A stretch of 64,000 nucleotides of DNA from positions 496,001 to 560,000 of the forward strand of contig NZ_CP077092.1 of NCBI RefSeq assembly GCF_014268585.2, written 5' to 3'. Every line of letters begins with the position of its first letter. Position 1 is the first letter of the stretch. The notes beneath the pieces are model-generated. The model saw only the letters and a list, made by a program, of their open reading frames with translations. It was not told where the DNA came from and made no database searches. This DNA comes from Pseudomonas iranensis (GTDB lineage Bacteria; Pseudomonadota; Gammaproteobacteria; Pseudomonadales; Pseudomonadaceae). This document shows positions 52,272 through 61,315 of the stretch, one piece after another. A program made the position numbers and the translations under genes.

Positions 52272-53750
52272 TCAGGAAACTGCCAGCTCTTGCAGCTGTT
52301 CAGTCGGCATCTGCCGCGGGCTCGTCGGGCGTGCGGCAAGGTGGGCGCATTCAGCGATCACCTTGAGAATGCCGATCACCGCCGGGGTCAGCGCGGTGCC
52401 GAGGCAGATGCGCACGCCTGTGGAAGCCTGGCCATCAGCGAAAAAAATCCCGCTGCCAGCCACGTGGCAACCACGCTCCGTGGCCAGTTGCTGCAATGCC
52501 AGCATGTCGGTGTTTGCGGGCATTTCGATCCAGTGGATGAAGCCGCCGCGCGGTGGGACGTAGCGGGTTGCGGCAGGGAAATCCGTGCGTACCAGCGCTT
52601 CGACGAAACTCGCCAGCGAAGAGAGTTGCGACCTCAATCTGGCGCAGTGCTCGTCCATGTAGCCGCGGCCGATGAATTCGTTGAGAACATTTTGCGCCAG
52701 GCTGGAAACGGCGAGGTTGCGCGAAAACATTTGCGCGAGGATGGCATTGCGGTATTTGCCGGCCAGACACCAGCCGACGCGATAACCCGGCGCGATGGTT
52801 TTCGAAAACGACGAGCAATAGATCGTCTGGCCGCTGCTGTCGTAGCTCTTGAGGGCGCGCGGCCGATCAGCTTCGGGCACCAGGTCAAAGAAGATGTCGT
52901 CTTCGATGATCGGCACATCCGCTTCGCGGGCGAGCCTTGAAAGTCGCGCGCGCGCTTCGTCGGGCATGATGAAGCCGCGAGGATTCTGCAGCGTCGGGTT
53001 GAGAAAGATCACCGCGACTTTTTTCTGTTTCAGCGCTTCTTCCAGATGATCGACATCCAGGCCCGTGCGGCCGTGGGTGCGGATCGGCAAGGCGCGCATG
53101 CCCAGGCGTTCGATGGTCTGCAGGATGCCGTAATAAGTCGGGGTTTCGATGGCGACTGTAGCGCCTTTCGACGCGACGGCTTCGAGGGCCAGTTCCAGAG
53201 CGATGGTGTCGCCCGAGGTCACCAGAATATCGTCCGGCCCGCAGACTACACCGCGGGTCAGCATCAGCCCGGCAATGCGCCGCCTCAGCGCCGGCAGGCC
53301 GGGTGGCGCAACCAGACCGCTGAGTGCGTTATCGGCCTTGGCGGCCAGCACCGACAGACATTTGTTGAGCAACACATTGGGCGTGAGATCGCTGTGCAGA
53401 ACCGCCGAATTCAGCGATGCAGTGGTGCGCGACGCTGCTTCGGAGAGCATCGCGACCACCGCATGATTGACGTTGACGGTGACACTGGAAAAGTCGAAAG
53501 CGCCGGACGGTTTTGCCCGTCCTGACGCCGAGACGAAGTAGCCGACGCGCGGCACCGTCGTGACGTAGGCGTCGGCCTCGAGATCGGCCAGCGCCCGCTG
53601 CACCGTGGTGATGCTGGTCTCGAACATCCGCGCCAGAACGCGGATTGACGGCAGTTTCGCTTCGGCCGCCAGGTCACCGCTGTCGATCTGGCGAATAATC
53701 CAGTCCTTGACTATCCGCCAGCGCTTGTCCGGCAAATCAAACCTGTCCAT
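52272..53750 (-). CDS. MocR-type GntR/aminotransferase regulator
   Basis: A 492-residue fusion regulator. Residues 1-75 form a GntR winged HTH (LPSIRVLARMFETSITTVQRALADLEADAYV). The remainder is a fold-type I PLP domain with the probable cofactor Lys in SSFSKTIAPGYRVGW. It lies 27 bases downstream of the permease gene on the same strand, which suggests it controls that gene or a linked pathway. Confidence 0.9.
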   Translation of the reverse strand: MDRFDLPDKRWRIVKDWIIRQIDSGDLAAEAKLPSIRVLARMFETSITTVQRALADLEADAYVTTVPRVGYFVSASGRAKPSGAFDFSSVTVNVNHAVVAMLSEAASRTTASLNSAVLHSDLTPNVLLNKCLSVLAAKADNALSGLVAPPGLPALRRRIAGLMLTRGVVCGPDDILVTSGDTIALELALEAVASKGATVAIETPTYYGILQTIERLGMRALPIRTHGRTGLDVDHLEEALKQKKVAVIFLNPTLQNPRGFIMPDEARARLSRLAREADVPIIEDDIFFDLVPEADRPRALKSYDSSGQTIYCSSFSKTIAPGYRVGWCLAGKYRNAILAQMFSRNLAVSSLAQNVLNEFIGRGYMDEHCARLRSQLSSLASFVEALVRTDFPAATRYVPPRGGFIHWIEMPANTDMLALQQLATERGCHVAGSGIFFADGQASTGVRICLGTALTPAVIGILKVIAECAHLAARPTSPRQMPTEQLQELAVS

Positions 53751-53777
53751 AAGTTCTCTGTGATGATTCGAAACAAT

Positions 53778-55202
53778 TCACAGAAAGTAGAGCAAAACGA
53801 TCCCCGTTGCAGCAACTATGACGATGTTCAGCGCCACCAGACCGAAGGCGAAGCGGATCAGGCTGTTTTCTTCCTGGCGGTTGGCGCCGGCAAGTCCGGT
53901 GATCAACGACAGGATCGACAGCGAACCGAGTGCGCCATGGCCGGCGGCGCTGTTGACCATTGCCGCCAGCCACGCCCCGTGTTCGCTGCTCAGCGCGGCA
54001 ATGGACGGCATCACCAGCGTGTTGCCGCCGACGTTGGAGCCGGTGACATAACCGGCAATTCCCGCCAGCAGAGCGATCGTCGGCGCCAGCGAAATCCCCG
54101 ACATGGATTGCAACGCGCTTTGCGCCTCGACAAGGAATCCGGCGTTGACCATCACCTGTGACAGCAGCAGGAACAGGAAGATTGTCGTGACCGGAAACTT
54201 CGCCCGGTTGAACAGGGCTTGCCACGGGAAGCCCGCGCCCGCGGTCTGCCTGAACGCCATCAGCACGGTCACGATCAGCAGCGCCAGCCCTGGAGACGCC
54301 AGCGGCTTCCATGAGACGTGTTCGCCCCTGACGACCCACAGGCCATCCCAGCCCGACAGCACGAACAGTCCGCGCGACGCCACAATCACTCCCAGCAAGG
54401 CCAGATAAGGCCATGCCGCGCTCGGCCAGCGCACCAGTTTTTTCCGTTGCGCCCAGGAGATGCCCAGGCCAACGCAAGCCACGGCCAGCCCGGCCAGCAC
54501 ACCGGAAACTTCCGGGCCGAGCCACAGGTTGACGCCAAACAGCACGGCAACGAACAGGGCCGTCACGACAAGCAGCCCCAGCCACGCTGTGATCCAGCGG
54601 ATGCCGGCCTGCCACAAGGCCAGCGACGCCAGGCAGAGGAACACCGGCGCGCTGATCAGCGCTGAATGGCTACCGAGGGTTTGCGCCGGCAAATGTGCCA
54701 GCAAGGCACCGATCACCGTCGCCAGACCCAGCGTGCCCCACGGCATGATGACCATGCCGGCGAGGGCGATTTTCATCCCCGACTGGCGAGTGAAAAGCCC
54801 CATCAGCAGCGGCACCGTGGCGATCAGCGAAACGCCGAAGCCGGTCATCGCTTCCAGCAGCGGTGCCAAGCCCAGCACGATGAAGATCACCTGCGCCGGC
54901 GGTGTCCAGCCGAGTTCCTTGACCCACGCGCCGATGGCCTGTGGCGCGCCGCCGCGCTCGACCAGAATGACGAAGGCCAGCCCTGGGACGATGACGCACG
55001 CAGTGCTGAGAAACAGGATCGTGGTGTCTTGCAAAATCGCCGAGGAGATCGCCGCCGACACCGGCCCGGCAGCGCCCAGTGCCCACAGCACCAGCACCAG
55101 CACCACACCGGCCAACGCCGCCTGTACCGGCGGACGCCGGACGATCAGAATCAGCGCGATCACCAGCGCGATGGGTGACATTTGCAGCAAGAGAGAGCTC
55201 AT
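53778..55202 (-). CDS. L-lactate permease (LctP)-family transporter
   Basis: A 474-residue membrane protein with about twelve to fourteen hydrophobic segments. EAMTGFGVSLIATVPLLMGLF and YVTGSNVGGNTLVMPSIAAL match conserved LctP family strings. It is shorter than the usual lactate or glycolate permeases (about 550), so the substrate may be another hydroxy acid. Its regulator is probably the MocR protein encoded next. Confidence 0.82.
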   Translation of the reverse strand: MSSLLLQMSPIALVIALILIVRRPPVQAALAGVVLVLVLWALGAAGPVSAAISSAILQDTTILFLSTACVIVPGLAFVILVERGGAPQAIGAWVKELGWTPPAQVIFIVLGLAPLLEAMTGFGVSLIATVPLLMGLFTRQSGMKIALAGMVIMPWGTLGLATVIGALLAHLPAQTLGSHSALISAPVFLCLASLALWQAGIRWITAWLGLLVVTALFVAVLFGVNLWLGPEVSGVLAGLAVACVGLGISWAQRKKLVRWPSAAWPYLALLGVIVASRGLFVLSGWDGLWVVRGEHVSWKPLASPGLALLIVTVLMAFRQTAGAGFPWQALFNRAKFPVTTIFLFLLLSQVMVNAGFLVEAQSALQSMSGISLAPTIALLAGIAGYVTGSNVGGNTLVMPSIAALSSEHGAWLAAMVNSAAGHGALGSLSILSLITGLAGANRQEENSLIRFAFGLVALNIVIVAATGIVLLYFL

Positions 55203-55217
55203 AGCGGTTTCCTTGGC

Positions 55218-55445
55218 TTAATCGTGCGTCTGTCCGCTGTACTCGGTCGCCCGCATGGACGCGCGCTGGCAGAACGTCTGATACCACTCGCTCAGGCGTG
55301 CCTGCGCCGAGAAGTCCGAGAGTTGACGGAAAGCGATCCAGTCCAGCGCGGTCGCCAGGGCGATGTGGCCGACGGTGATCGGGCCATTGAGGTCAACGTG
55401 CTCTTCGATGAAGCGATACGCCTCCTTGAGTTTGTAGGCCTGGCA
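55218..55445 (-). pseudogene. Truncated glutathione S-transferase, C-terminal fragment
   Basis: 75 codons read CQAYKLKEAYRFIEEHV, then GPITVGHIALATALDWIAF and DFSAQARLSEWYQTF to a TAA. This is the C-terminal helical domain of a GST. An in-frame TAG (55446-55448) stands immediately upstream, and no N-terminal thioredoxin domain is found. The break coincides with the start of unrelated DNA leading to the tRNA-Phe element. Confidence 0.8.
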
Positions 55446-55723
55446 CTAACTGCAGTTCGCCTGTGGGTTGGGTTCAGATTTTTTTGCTGGGACAGGAAGT
55501 GACCTTGCGGGCGACGCCGATCGATTCAAAAAATCAGTTTTGCGCTCTGAGGGCTACAGAAGTCCAGAGTGTTGCGGGGCGCAAAGTAGAGCCATTCATT
55601 GGCTCGCCAAGGCTTGCGTGAAGTATTGGCGAAACGCCATCTACGGGGAGAGATACAGATTTCTGGTATTTTCCAGTACAGCTGGAATCCAGGGGTGTAT
55701 CGAAGGTGGAAGAGGGGAGGGGG
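55446..55723. other. Unidentified DNA between the GST break and the element end
   Basis: About 280 bases without a recognisable gene; short open frames exist on both strands. It replaces the missing 5' part of the GST gene and is not part of the 65-bp repeat-bounded unit. It may be a remnant of an older insertion. Confidence 0.45.
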
Positions 55724-55788
55724 ATCAAATCGCAGGCTTAAAAAAACCCTGAATCTTGCGATTCAGGGTTTTCGGTATTTGGTGCCCA
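55724..55788. repeat. Left 65-bp direct repeat (att-like) of the tRNA-Phe element
   Basis: It repeats, with one mismatch, the 3' end of tRNA-Phe and its downstream terminator. It contains nine bases of the tRNA end (TGGTGCCCA on the + strand) and the terminator stem ACCCTGAATC/GATTCAGGGT. It ends just before the partner gene, so it also terminates the element's operon. Confidence 0.9.
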
Positions 55789-55800
55789 ACGCGTATGTTT

Positions 55801-56199
55801 TTAGAGATGATTATGACGAATGAATCTGCCGATCTTTCTTGGGAGGTGTATGGAGACATCGAACCCGGATCGAATTCGTTCATACAAATCGTCACTTACG
55901 GGGTGATGAGCTACGATTTCCCCAGCGTCCACTTTCAGATCAAGCCGAGATGCGTCAAAGACGGCGGCCTCTTTGTAGACTACCCAGCTGTCCCACCGTA
56001 CATAAGGGTGACATTCCGTAGTCAAAATGCATGAAGGATCATGGTAAATCCCAAGCTTGATTGAGGAAATGTTTACAGCCAAAACACCGTCGTATCCATG
56101 TTCATGTGAATAAACAGGGTTGTTCATCACGATGTGAAGGTGGTTAGCCGGGCCGCTGAGTATCAGTAGAGTTCCTTTCCTTAGAATATTCCCTGGCAT
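55801..56199 (-). CDS. Unknown partner of the Panacea protein, putative toxin
   Basis: A 132-residue soluble protein beginning MPGNILRKGTLLILSGP. A beta-rich N-terminal half (HLHIVMNNPVY, GVLAVNISSIKLG, then DPSCILTTECHPYV) precedes a helical end (SDDLYERIRSGF). The layout recalls small barrel toxins of the MazF/PemK size, but no catalytic motif was recognised. Its ATG shares one base with the stop of the DUF4065 gene (TGATG). Order (antitoxin first) and size suggest a toxin; this is inference. Confidence 0.6.
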   Translation of the reverse strand: MPGNILRKGTLLILSGPANHLHIVMNNPVYSHEHGYDGVLAVNISSIKLGIYHDPSCILTTECHPYVRWDSWVVYKEAAVFDASRLDLKVDAGEIVAHHPVSDDLYERIRSGFDVSIHLPRKIGRFIRHNHL

Positions 56200-56756
56200 C
56201 AGATCAACTCAGAAACGGCCCTTCCTAGACTTTTACGCTCAAACAATTCTCGAGCCAGCGCTTCCGCCTGATTCTCGTCCTTGCCTAGCGCCCTGAACAC
56301 TGCTCGAGGATTGATGGGAGTAGAGGAACGTCCTGGGTCGATCCATTCCGGCAGGTGGTCATGAGTGTAATCCACCAGCTCCCAGCGCTTCATTCGCCCA
56401 AACTGATCCCAGACATGATCCATGATCTCAATGTCTGCATCGGACAACTCGTCCAGTTCTTCAATGTCAGTCGGGCCACGGGTCAAAGAGACTTCGAATT
56501 GGGCTTCGGAGGTGACCCAGCTTCGCCAGATAGGCGACTGAATTTGACCAGTGATGAGATTAAGCGTTGCAGAGAGGACAGGTCCCTGCGCCATTGAGAC
56601 ATGCGAATCGTGCGAAATGGGGGAGCTATAGCGATCCATCGACTCACGATCCGCTAGGTACAGCAGCTTCATGAGTTTTATGTAGGCCATGCGTCCGCCG
56701 CGTTTTTGCAAAAAGTAAGCCGCCATTTGGGCTACTTTTTGTTCGCTGAAGATCAC
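56199..56756 (-). CDS. Panacea-domain (DUF4065) antitoxin-like protein
   Basis: A 185-residue protein starting with GTG and AAAGGGG seven bases upstream (MIFSEQKVAQMAAYFLQ). An ATG 11 codons earlier is possible but lies almost at the promoter. The Panacea/SocA core is RMAYIKLMKLLYLADRES, followed by SMAQGPVLS and a helical C-terminus. Panacea domains are promiscuous antitoxins paired with many unrelated toxins. It is the first gene of the two-gene cargo. Confidence 0.85.
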   Translation of the reverse strand: MIFSEQKVAQMAAYFLQKRGGRMAYIKLMKLLYLADRESMDRYSSPISHDSHVSMAQGPVLSATLNLITGQIQSPIWRSWVTSEAQFEVSLTRGPTDIEELDELSDADIEIMDHVWDQFGRMKRWELVDYTHDHLPEWIDPGRSSTPINPRAVFRALGKDENQAEALARELFERKSLGRAVSELI

Positions 56757-56801
56757 AATTAAACCCCTTTCCCCAATCCATAGGGACATGCTGAAAATGG
56801 T

Positions 56802-56834
56802 GCCGAATTATCGGCTCGGTAATAGGTTAGTCAA
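56802..56834 (-). promoter_or_regulatory. Promoter and operator of the Panacea operon
   Basis: On the minus strand, -35 TTGACT and -10 GATAAT are 16 bases apart. The palindrome GCCGAATTATCGGC (56802-56815) covers the -10 box, as expected for autorepression. Confidence 0.55.
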
Positions 56835-57017
56835 GCACAAAATCATCCGGTTCTTCCGAACGGCACATTCCATCTCCACCTGACGGCTGCAACTGTACAT
56901 CCGTACAGGTTGTGTCGCAACCGACGGGTTATCCCATCATCTATAGCATGCCGGTATCTCGGTAGCGAATGTCAGGTATGCAGAGACCAACCAGATGTCA
57001 GGTATTTTCCTACGGAC

Positions 57018-57082
57018 ATCAAATCGCAGGCATAAAAAAACCCTGAATCTTGCGATTCAGGGTTTTCGGTATTTGGTGCCCA
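57018..57082. repeat. Right 65-bp direct repeat (att-like) at tRNA-Phe
   Basis: 64 of 65 bases match the left copy 1,294 bases away. It covers the tRNA 3' end and the tRNA's terminator, so the tRNA is intact. Confidence 0.9.
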
Positions 57083-57149
57083 GAGACGGAATCGAACCGC
57101 CGACACGGGGATTTTCAATCCCCTGCTCTACCGACTGAGCTATCTGGGC
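57074..57149 (-). tRNA. tRNA-Phe (anticodon GAA)
   Basis: 76 bases with encoded CCA. Acceptor GCCCAGA/TCTGGGC, D arm AGCTCAGTCGGTAGAGC, anticodon loop TTGAAAA and T arm CGGTTCGATTCCG. Its 3' end is the attachment site of the mini-element. Confidence 0.97.
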
Positions 57150-57240
57150 AACGGGGCGCATTAAAAGGGTTTTTCGGATTTACGTCAACGACTTTTTGAA
57201 AATTTCTTAAATTAATTCCGTCGCTTACGAAATCTGCGGG

Positions 57241-57513
57241 TTATTCGGCTGGCGGCACGTAGCCTTCGGCCTTGGCGTATTCCTCGCCGGAGAAGTACTT
57301 GTCCATTTCGCCCTGCAGGTATTTGCGATCTTCGGCGTTCATCATGTTCAGACGCTTTTCGTTGATCAGCAGGGTCTGGTGTTTCTGCCAGTCGGCCCAG
57401 GCCTTGGCCGAGACGTGGTCGAAAATGTCCTGGCCCTTGGCACCCGGGAACGGGGCGCGTTCCAGCGCGGGCAGTTCTTCTTTGTACTTGCGGCACATTA
57501 CGGTGCGGGTCAT
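57241..57513 (-). CDS. yggX: YggX iron-trafficking/oxidative-damage protein
   Basis: A 90-residue protein whose start [19 protein letters not shown], with the conserved Cys7, is typical of YggX. It protects iron-sulfur proteins from oxidation. It overlaps mutY by four bases, and MutY itself carries an Fe-S cluster. This pairing is conserved in gammaproteobacteria. Confidence 0.95.
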   Translation of the reverse strand: MTRTVMCRKYKEELPALERAPFPGAKGQDIFDHVSAKAWADWQKHQTLLINEKRLNMMNAEDRKYLQGEMDKYFSGEEYAKAEGYVPPAE

Positions 57514-58577
57514 GGCGATTCTCCTGCATTCAAGACGGCAGCCGCGCGTTCGAGCAAGGTCTTGACCGGGGCAGCAAGGCCCAGGCGCGGCGGGGTGGCG
57601 AGGTTATACCAGAGCCAGTCGGCCTCGGCCACGTGATGGCTGGCTTCCTGTACCTGAACCAGCCACGGTTCAATGGACAACTGGAAATGGCTGAAGGTGT
57701 GAACCAGGCTCGGCAGCGCCTGCTGCTGGCCCATGGTCAGCGAGTGCTGATCGGCCAGATGTTGCAGATCTTCCAGGTCGTCCAGTTCCGGCAGGCTCCA
57801 CAAACCGCCCCACAGTCCCGTCGACGGGCGGCGATAAAGCAGAATCGCACCTTCGCCGTTGGCCAGCATTGGCATCAGCGTGCGTTTCTGCGGGATGGCC
57901 TTGCGCGGCTTGGGAATCGGATAACGGGTTTCCAGGCCAAGCATGTGCGCTTCACAGCCACGCTTGAGCGGGCACAGCAGACAGCTCGGCTTGCTGCGCG
58001 TGCAGAGTGTGGCGCCAAGATCCATCATCGCCTGGGTGTAGGCGTTGACCCGATCGTGCGGGGTGAAGCGCTCGGCGTTGGCCCAGAGTTGTTTGGCCAC
58101 CTTCGGTTCGCCGGGGTAGCCCTCTTGCGCGGTGAAGCGCGCCAGCACGCGTTTGACGTTGCCATCGAGGATCGGCGCGCGCAGGCCCATGCTGATGCTG
58201 GCGATCGCCCCGGCGGTGGACAGGCCGATGCCCGGCAGCTCGGTGAGTTTTTCCACGTCGCGCGGGAATTCGCCAGCGTACTGGCTGACGACGATCTTCG
58301 CGGTCTTCTGCAGGTTGCGTGCGCGAGTGTAGTAACCCAGCCCGGTCCACAGGTGCAGCACCTCGTCTTCCGGCGCTGCGGCCAGCGCTTCGACTGTTGG
58401 CAGCGCCGCCATGAAACGCTCGAAATAGTTGAGCACGGTGCTGACCTGAGTCTGCTGCAACATGATCTCGGACACCCAGACCCGATATGGATTGATGTCC
58501 TGCTGCCACGGCAAATCGTGGCGGCCATGGCGGTCGAACCACTCCAGCACCGCCGTGGAAAATTGCTCTGCTGTCAT
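57510..58577 (-). CDS. mutY: A/G-specific adenine DNA glycosylase MutY
   Basis: A 355-residue base-excision enzyme that removes A opposite 8-oxoG. Catalytic residues E37 (EIMLQQTQV) and D138 ([10 protein letters not shown]) are in place, with the helix-hairpin-helix [12 protein letters not shown]. The [4Fe-4S] ligands are C192, C199, C202 and C208. The C-terminal Nudix-like 8-oxoG domain is present. It overlaps asmA by four bases. Confidence 0.96.
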   Translation of the reverse strand: MTAEQFSTAVLEWFDRHGRHDLPWQQDINPYRVWVSEIMLQQTQVSTVLNYFERFMAALPTVEALAAAPEDEVLHLWTGLGYYTRARNLQKTAKIVVSQYAGEFPRDVEKLTELPGIGLSTAGAIASISMGLRAPILDGNVKRVLARFTAQEGYPGEPKVAKQLWANAERFTPHDRVNAYTQAMMDLGATLCTRSKPSCLLCPLKRGCEAHMLGLETRYPIPKPRKAIPQKRTLMPMLANGEGAILLYRRPSTGLWGGLWSLPELDDLEDLQHLADQHSLTMGQQQALPSLVHTFSHFQLSIEPWLVQVQEASHHVAEADWLWYNLATPPRLGLAAPVKTLLERAAAVLNAGESP

Positions 58578-60790
58578 CGCTTGAACAGCCCCTTCAACGC
58601 GTCTTTCAATTCCGGGCTGACTTTATCGCCCAGTTTTTCGTTGATTTTCTCGCTGAGCTTGTTGCCAGCCATCTTGCTGGCGACCTGACCGAGACGGTCA
58701 TTGTCGACGCGGCAGGCCTTGGCGCCCAGTTCCAGCGGGCCACGGCAGCGCAGTGGCCACTCGATGCCGACGAACTTCTCGCCGACCTGACAGGCCGGGT
58801 CGGGCATGGCGCTGGTGTCGCCCTCGACGATGATGCCGACGCGGTAATCCATACCCAAAACGCGCAGGTCGATGTCGCCGTCACCGTTGACGGTCATGCC
58901 GGGGATGCGCACTTTCAGGTCGGGGTTGCTGGCGACGCCGTTACGTACAGTCAGGTTGCCCTTGAGCTCCTCGAATGGTGTGTCCTTGCCCCGTGGCTCG
59001 CCGCTGAGGGATTTGCGATTGAGGGTGGCGATGCCTTTGCACAATTGCTGTTCAAGATTGGCGTTGAGCAGCACGCCGTTGTTGATGACGAAACTGGCGT
59101 TGCCGTTGAGCGTGTCGATCAGCGCCTGCTGGCTGTTGCCGCTGCCGGTGAGGCTGCTGGTCAGCGTTACCAGACCTTTGACCGGCGGATTCTTGCCTTG
59201 GCTTTCGATGATTTTTTCCGCCGGCACGCGGTTGAGCCGGGTCTGCAGGTTGAGCACCGGCGCGCTTGGGCGCACGTCGAGTGTGCCGTTGGCGACGAAG
59301 CCGCCGTTGTACAGATCACCGCTCAGGTTAGTCAGCGTCAGCAGGCCGCCCTGGCCGGTGGCTTTGAGCGCGGCGTTCTGGATCGGCAGTTTGTCGAGGG
59401 TCAGTTGGCCGAAAGTCAGATCGGCGTCCACGTCGAGTTTGGCCAGGCGTTCGACCGGCAGCAGACGCTCGGTGCTCCAGGCGGTTTTGCTCGGTTTGTC
59501 CGGCAGCGGCGTGGTACCCGCGACGGCGCCGGCCTCGGTGCTGGCGACTTCGGCCTGACGGGTTTGCGTGGCGTTGTTAGCCTGGGCCGATTTCGGTGGC
59601 AGGTAGCGGTCGACGTTGAACGTGTCGGCCTTGAGAATCGCGCGCAGCGACTGTTTGGCGAAGTCCTCGATGGCGATGCGGCCGCTGAAGCTGCTGTCAT
59701 CGAGTTTCAGGTTGATGTTGTCGAACGACAGGCTGGTCGGAGTGGCAGCAACGCGGCTGACCAGTTCGACCTTGCTCAGGCTGCCTTCGCCCATCGCCGG
59801 CAGTGTCTGGCCGATGCTGTCGACGAATTTCGCCAGATCGAACTGGGCAATGGAAATGCCGCCGCTGATCTGTGGCGTCTTGTCGAGGTCGTTGGCTTTC
59901 AGCTCGCCCAATGCGCGCAACTGGTTGGCGGAAATCTTGATGCCGGTCCATTCGGCGACGTTCGCTGCCTTGTCCAGCAGCAACTGACCTTGAGCGGAGA
60001 AGGTCATGGTCTTGCCTTGCAGCGGATCGCCAGCGAGCTCGCCGGTTAGCTTCAGGTCTTCGAACTTGTAACGCTGCAAGGCGCGCTCGAAGCGCAGCTC
60101 GCCGTTGAGCTCGGTGCGCACGCGCAGTACCGGTTGGTTGGTGCCAAGGAACGCGGTGGCTTTCACCGGGATATTGGTCGAATCGTGTACCGGGCCGGTG
60201 CTCAACTGAATGCTTTCGGCACTGAACTGCTTGCCGGTCAGCTCATCGGTGTATTCAACGCGGGCGTTGTTGACGGTCAGGCTGTCGATGTCGAGGCGGA
60301 TCGGTTGCGCCGGTTTTTCCACGGCGACGGTCGGCTCGCTGGCGGTCGCGCCCGGTGTGGCGGGTGGCGTCGAGCCCGGCGCCACAGGCACCTTGCCGAT
60401 GTCTTCCCAGTTGCCGTGGCCGTTCTTGTCGCGGTTCAGGCGCAGGTTGAGGCCTTCGACGCGCACGTCACTCATCTGCACTTCGCGGCGCAACAGCGGC
60501 AGCACGCGCACGGACAGGCCGAGCATCTGCAAGTCGGCAAACGGTTCGGCAGGTTTGGCCAGGGTGGCGACGCTGGCTTCGTGCAATTCCAGGCCGAGCC
60601 ACGGGAACAGGCTCCAGCCGATATCGCCATTGAGCGTCAGCTCGATGTGGGCCTTGTCGAGGGCAATCTGGCGGATCTCGTCTTTATAATCGTTGGGATC
60701 GAAGAGGTGGGTCAGGGCAAAGCCTGCCGCCACAATGATCAGCAACAGCCCGAGAAGTACCAGACCCAGGATTTTGCCGAACGCTTTCAT
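58574..60790 (-). CDS. asmA: AsmA-family envelope protein
   Basis: A 738-residue protein with an N-terminal membrane anchor (MKAFGKILGLVLLGLLLIIVAAGFAL) followed by FDPNDYKDEIRQI and a long periplasmic beta-rich region. A low-complexity Pro/Ala/Thr insert lies near residues 125-150. AsmA proteins are bridge-like lipid transporters or outer-membrane assembly helpers. ATG 60790 was chosen over one 11 codons upstream because AAGGA precedes it and the hydrophobic anchor then starts at once. Confidence 0.9.
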   Translation of the reverse strand: MKAFGKILGLVLLGLLLIIVAAGFALTHLFDPNDYKDEIRQIALDKAHIELTLNGDIGWSLFPWLGLELHEASVATLAKPAEPFADLQMLGLSVRVLPLLRREVQMSDVRVEGLNLRLNRDKNGHGNWEDIGKVPVAPGSTPPATPGATASEPTVAVEKPAQPIRLDIDSLTVNNARVEYTDELTGKQFSAESIQLSTGPVHDSTNIPVKATAFLGTNQPVLRVRTELNGELRFERALQRYKFEDLKLTGELAGDPLQGKTMTFSAQGQLLLDKAANVAEWTGIKISANQLRALGELKANDLDKTPQISGGISIAQFDLAKFVDSIGQTLPAMGEGSLSKVELVSRVAATPTSLSFDNINLKLDDSSFSGRIAIEDFAKQSLRAILKADTFNVDRYLPPKSAQANNATQTRQAEVASTEAGAVAGTTPLPDKPSKTAWSTERLLPVERLAKLDVDADLTFGQLTLDKLPIQNAALKATGQGGLLTLTNLSGDLYNGGFVANGTLDVRPSAPVLNLQTRLNRVPAEKIIESQGKNPPVKGLVTLTSSLTGSGNSQQALIDTLNGNASFVINNGVLLNANLEQQLCKGIATLNRKSLSGEPRGKDTPFEELKGNLTVRNGVASNPDLKVRIPGMTVNGDGDIDLRVLGMDYRVGIIVEGDTSAMPDPACQVGEKFVGIEWPLRCRGPLELGAKACRVDNDRLGQVASKMAGNKLSEKINEKLGDKVSPELKDALKGLFKR

Positions 60791-61315
60791 GGGCGAGTCC
60801 TTGTAGTTAGTCGAATTGGTCATATGGCCGGGGAGTATAGCGCTGCGAGCACCCGGTTCGGTGTGGCGTCATCCGCCGAGGGTCGGTAACGGTACCTGCA
60901 AGTTTGCTATTGGTCCCTGCGCTTGAGGATGCCCGGCGGGCACCAGAAAGCGCAATTCGGCCCCCGTTTGCGATGCCATTTTCTGCGCTTGGTTCACCGG
61001 CGGTTCAGCCATTCCAACGCGACAGGTAACTTTTCGCACGCACAAATGGGACAAGTAGCAAACGTCGTGGTGCCTTTGCAGACGCGGGGTTCGCGGCTTC
61101 CCGAGTCGTACGAGAACAGATGACTTGAAAAAAGGTGATATCAGTTTGGTTTTTCTGTCACCTGAGAATGGTAACCTTCGCCAGTTCGTCCGCCCGTCTG
61201 CGACTTAACGTCGCGCCTTCAAGGAGCTTCACCTGAAAAAACGGTCATGCCTGCGTGCATAAGGCCGAGGGTGAGCAGTGGCTGGCGAACCATACTAACA
61301 ATTGGGGGATACACA
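60791..61315. other. Intergenic region between divergent asmA and the OFA carrier
   Basis: About 525 bases without a supported gene. It holds the two divergent promoters. An inverted pair AGGTGA..TCACCT near 61132-61164 precedes the carrier gene by about 150 bases and could be an operator or hairpin. Confidence 0.45.

Noticed and set aside
55468..55752. An open frame of 94 codons next to the tRNA-Phe element, possibly an integrase fragment
   Set aside because: No tyrosine-recombinase motif (R..HxLRH..Y) could be found in any frame.
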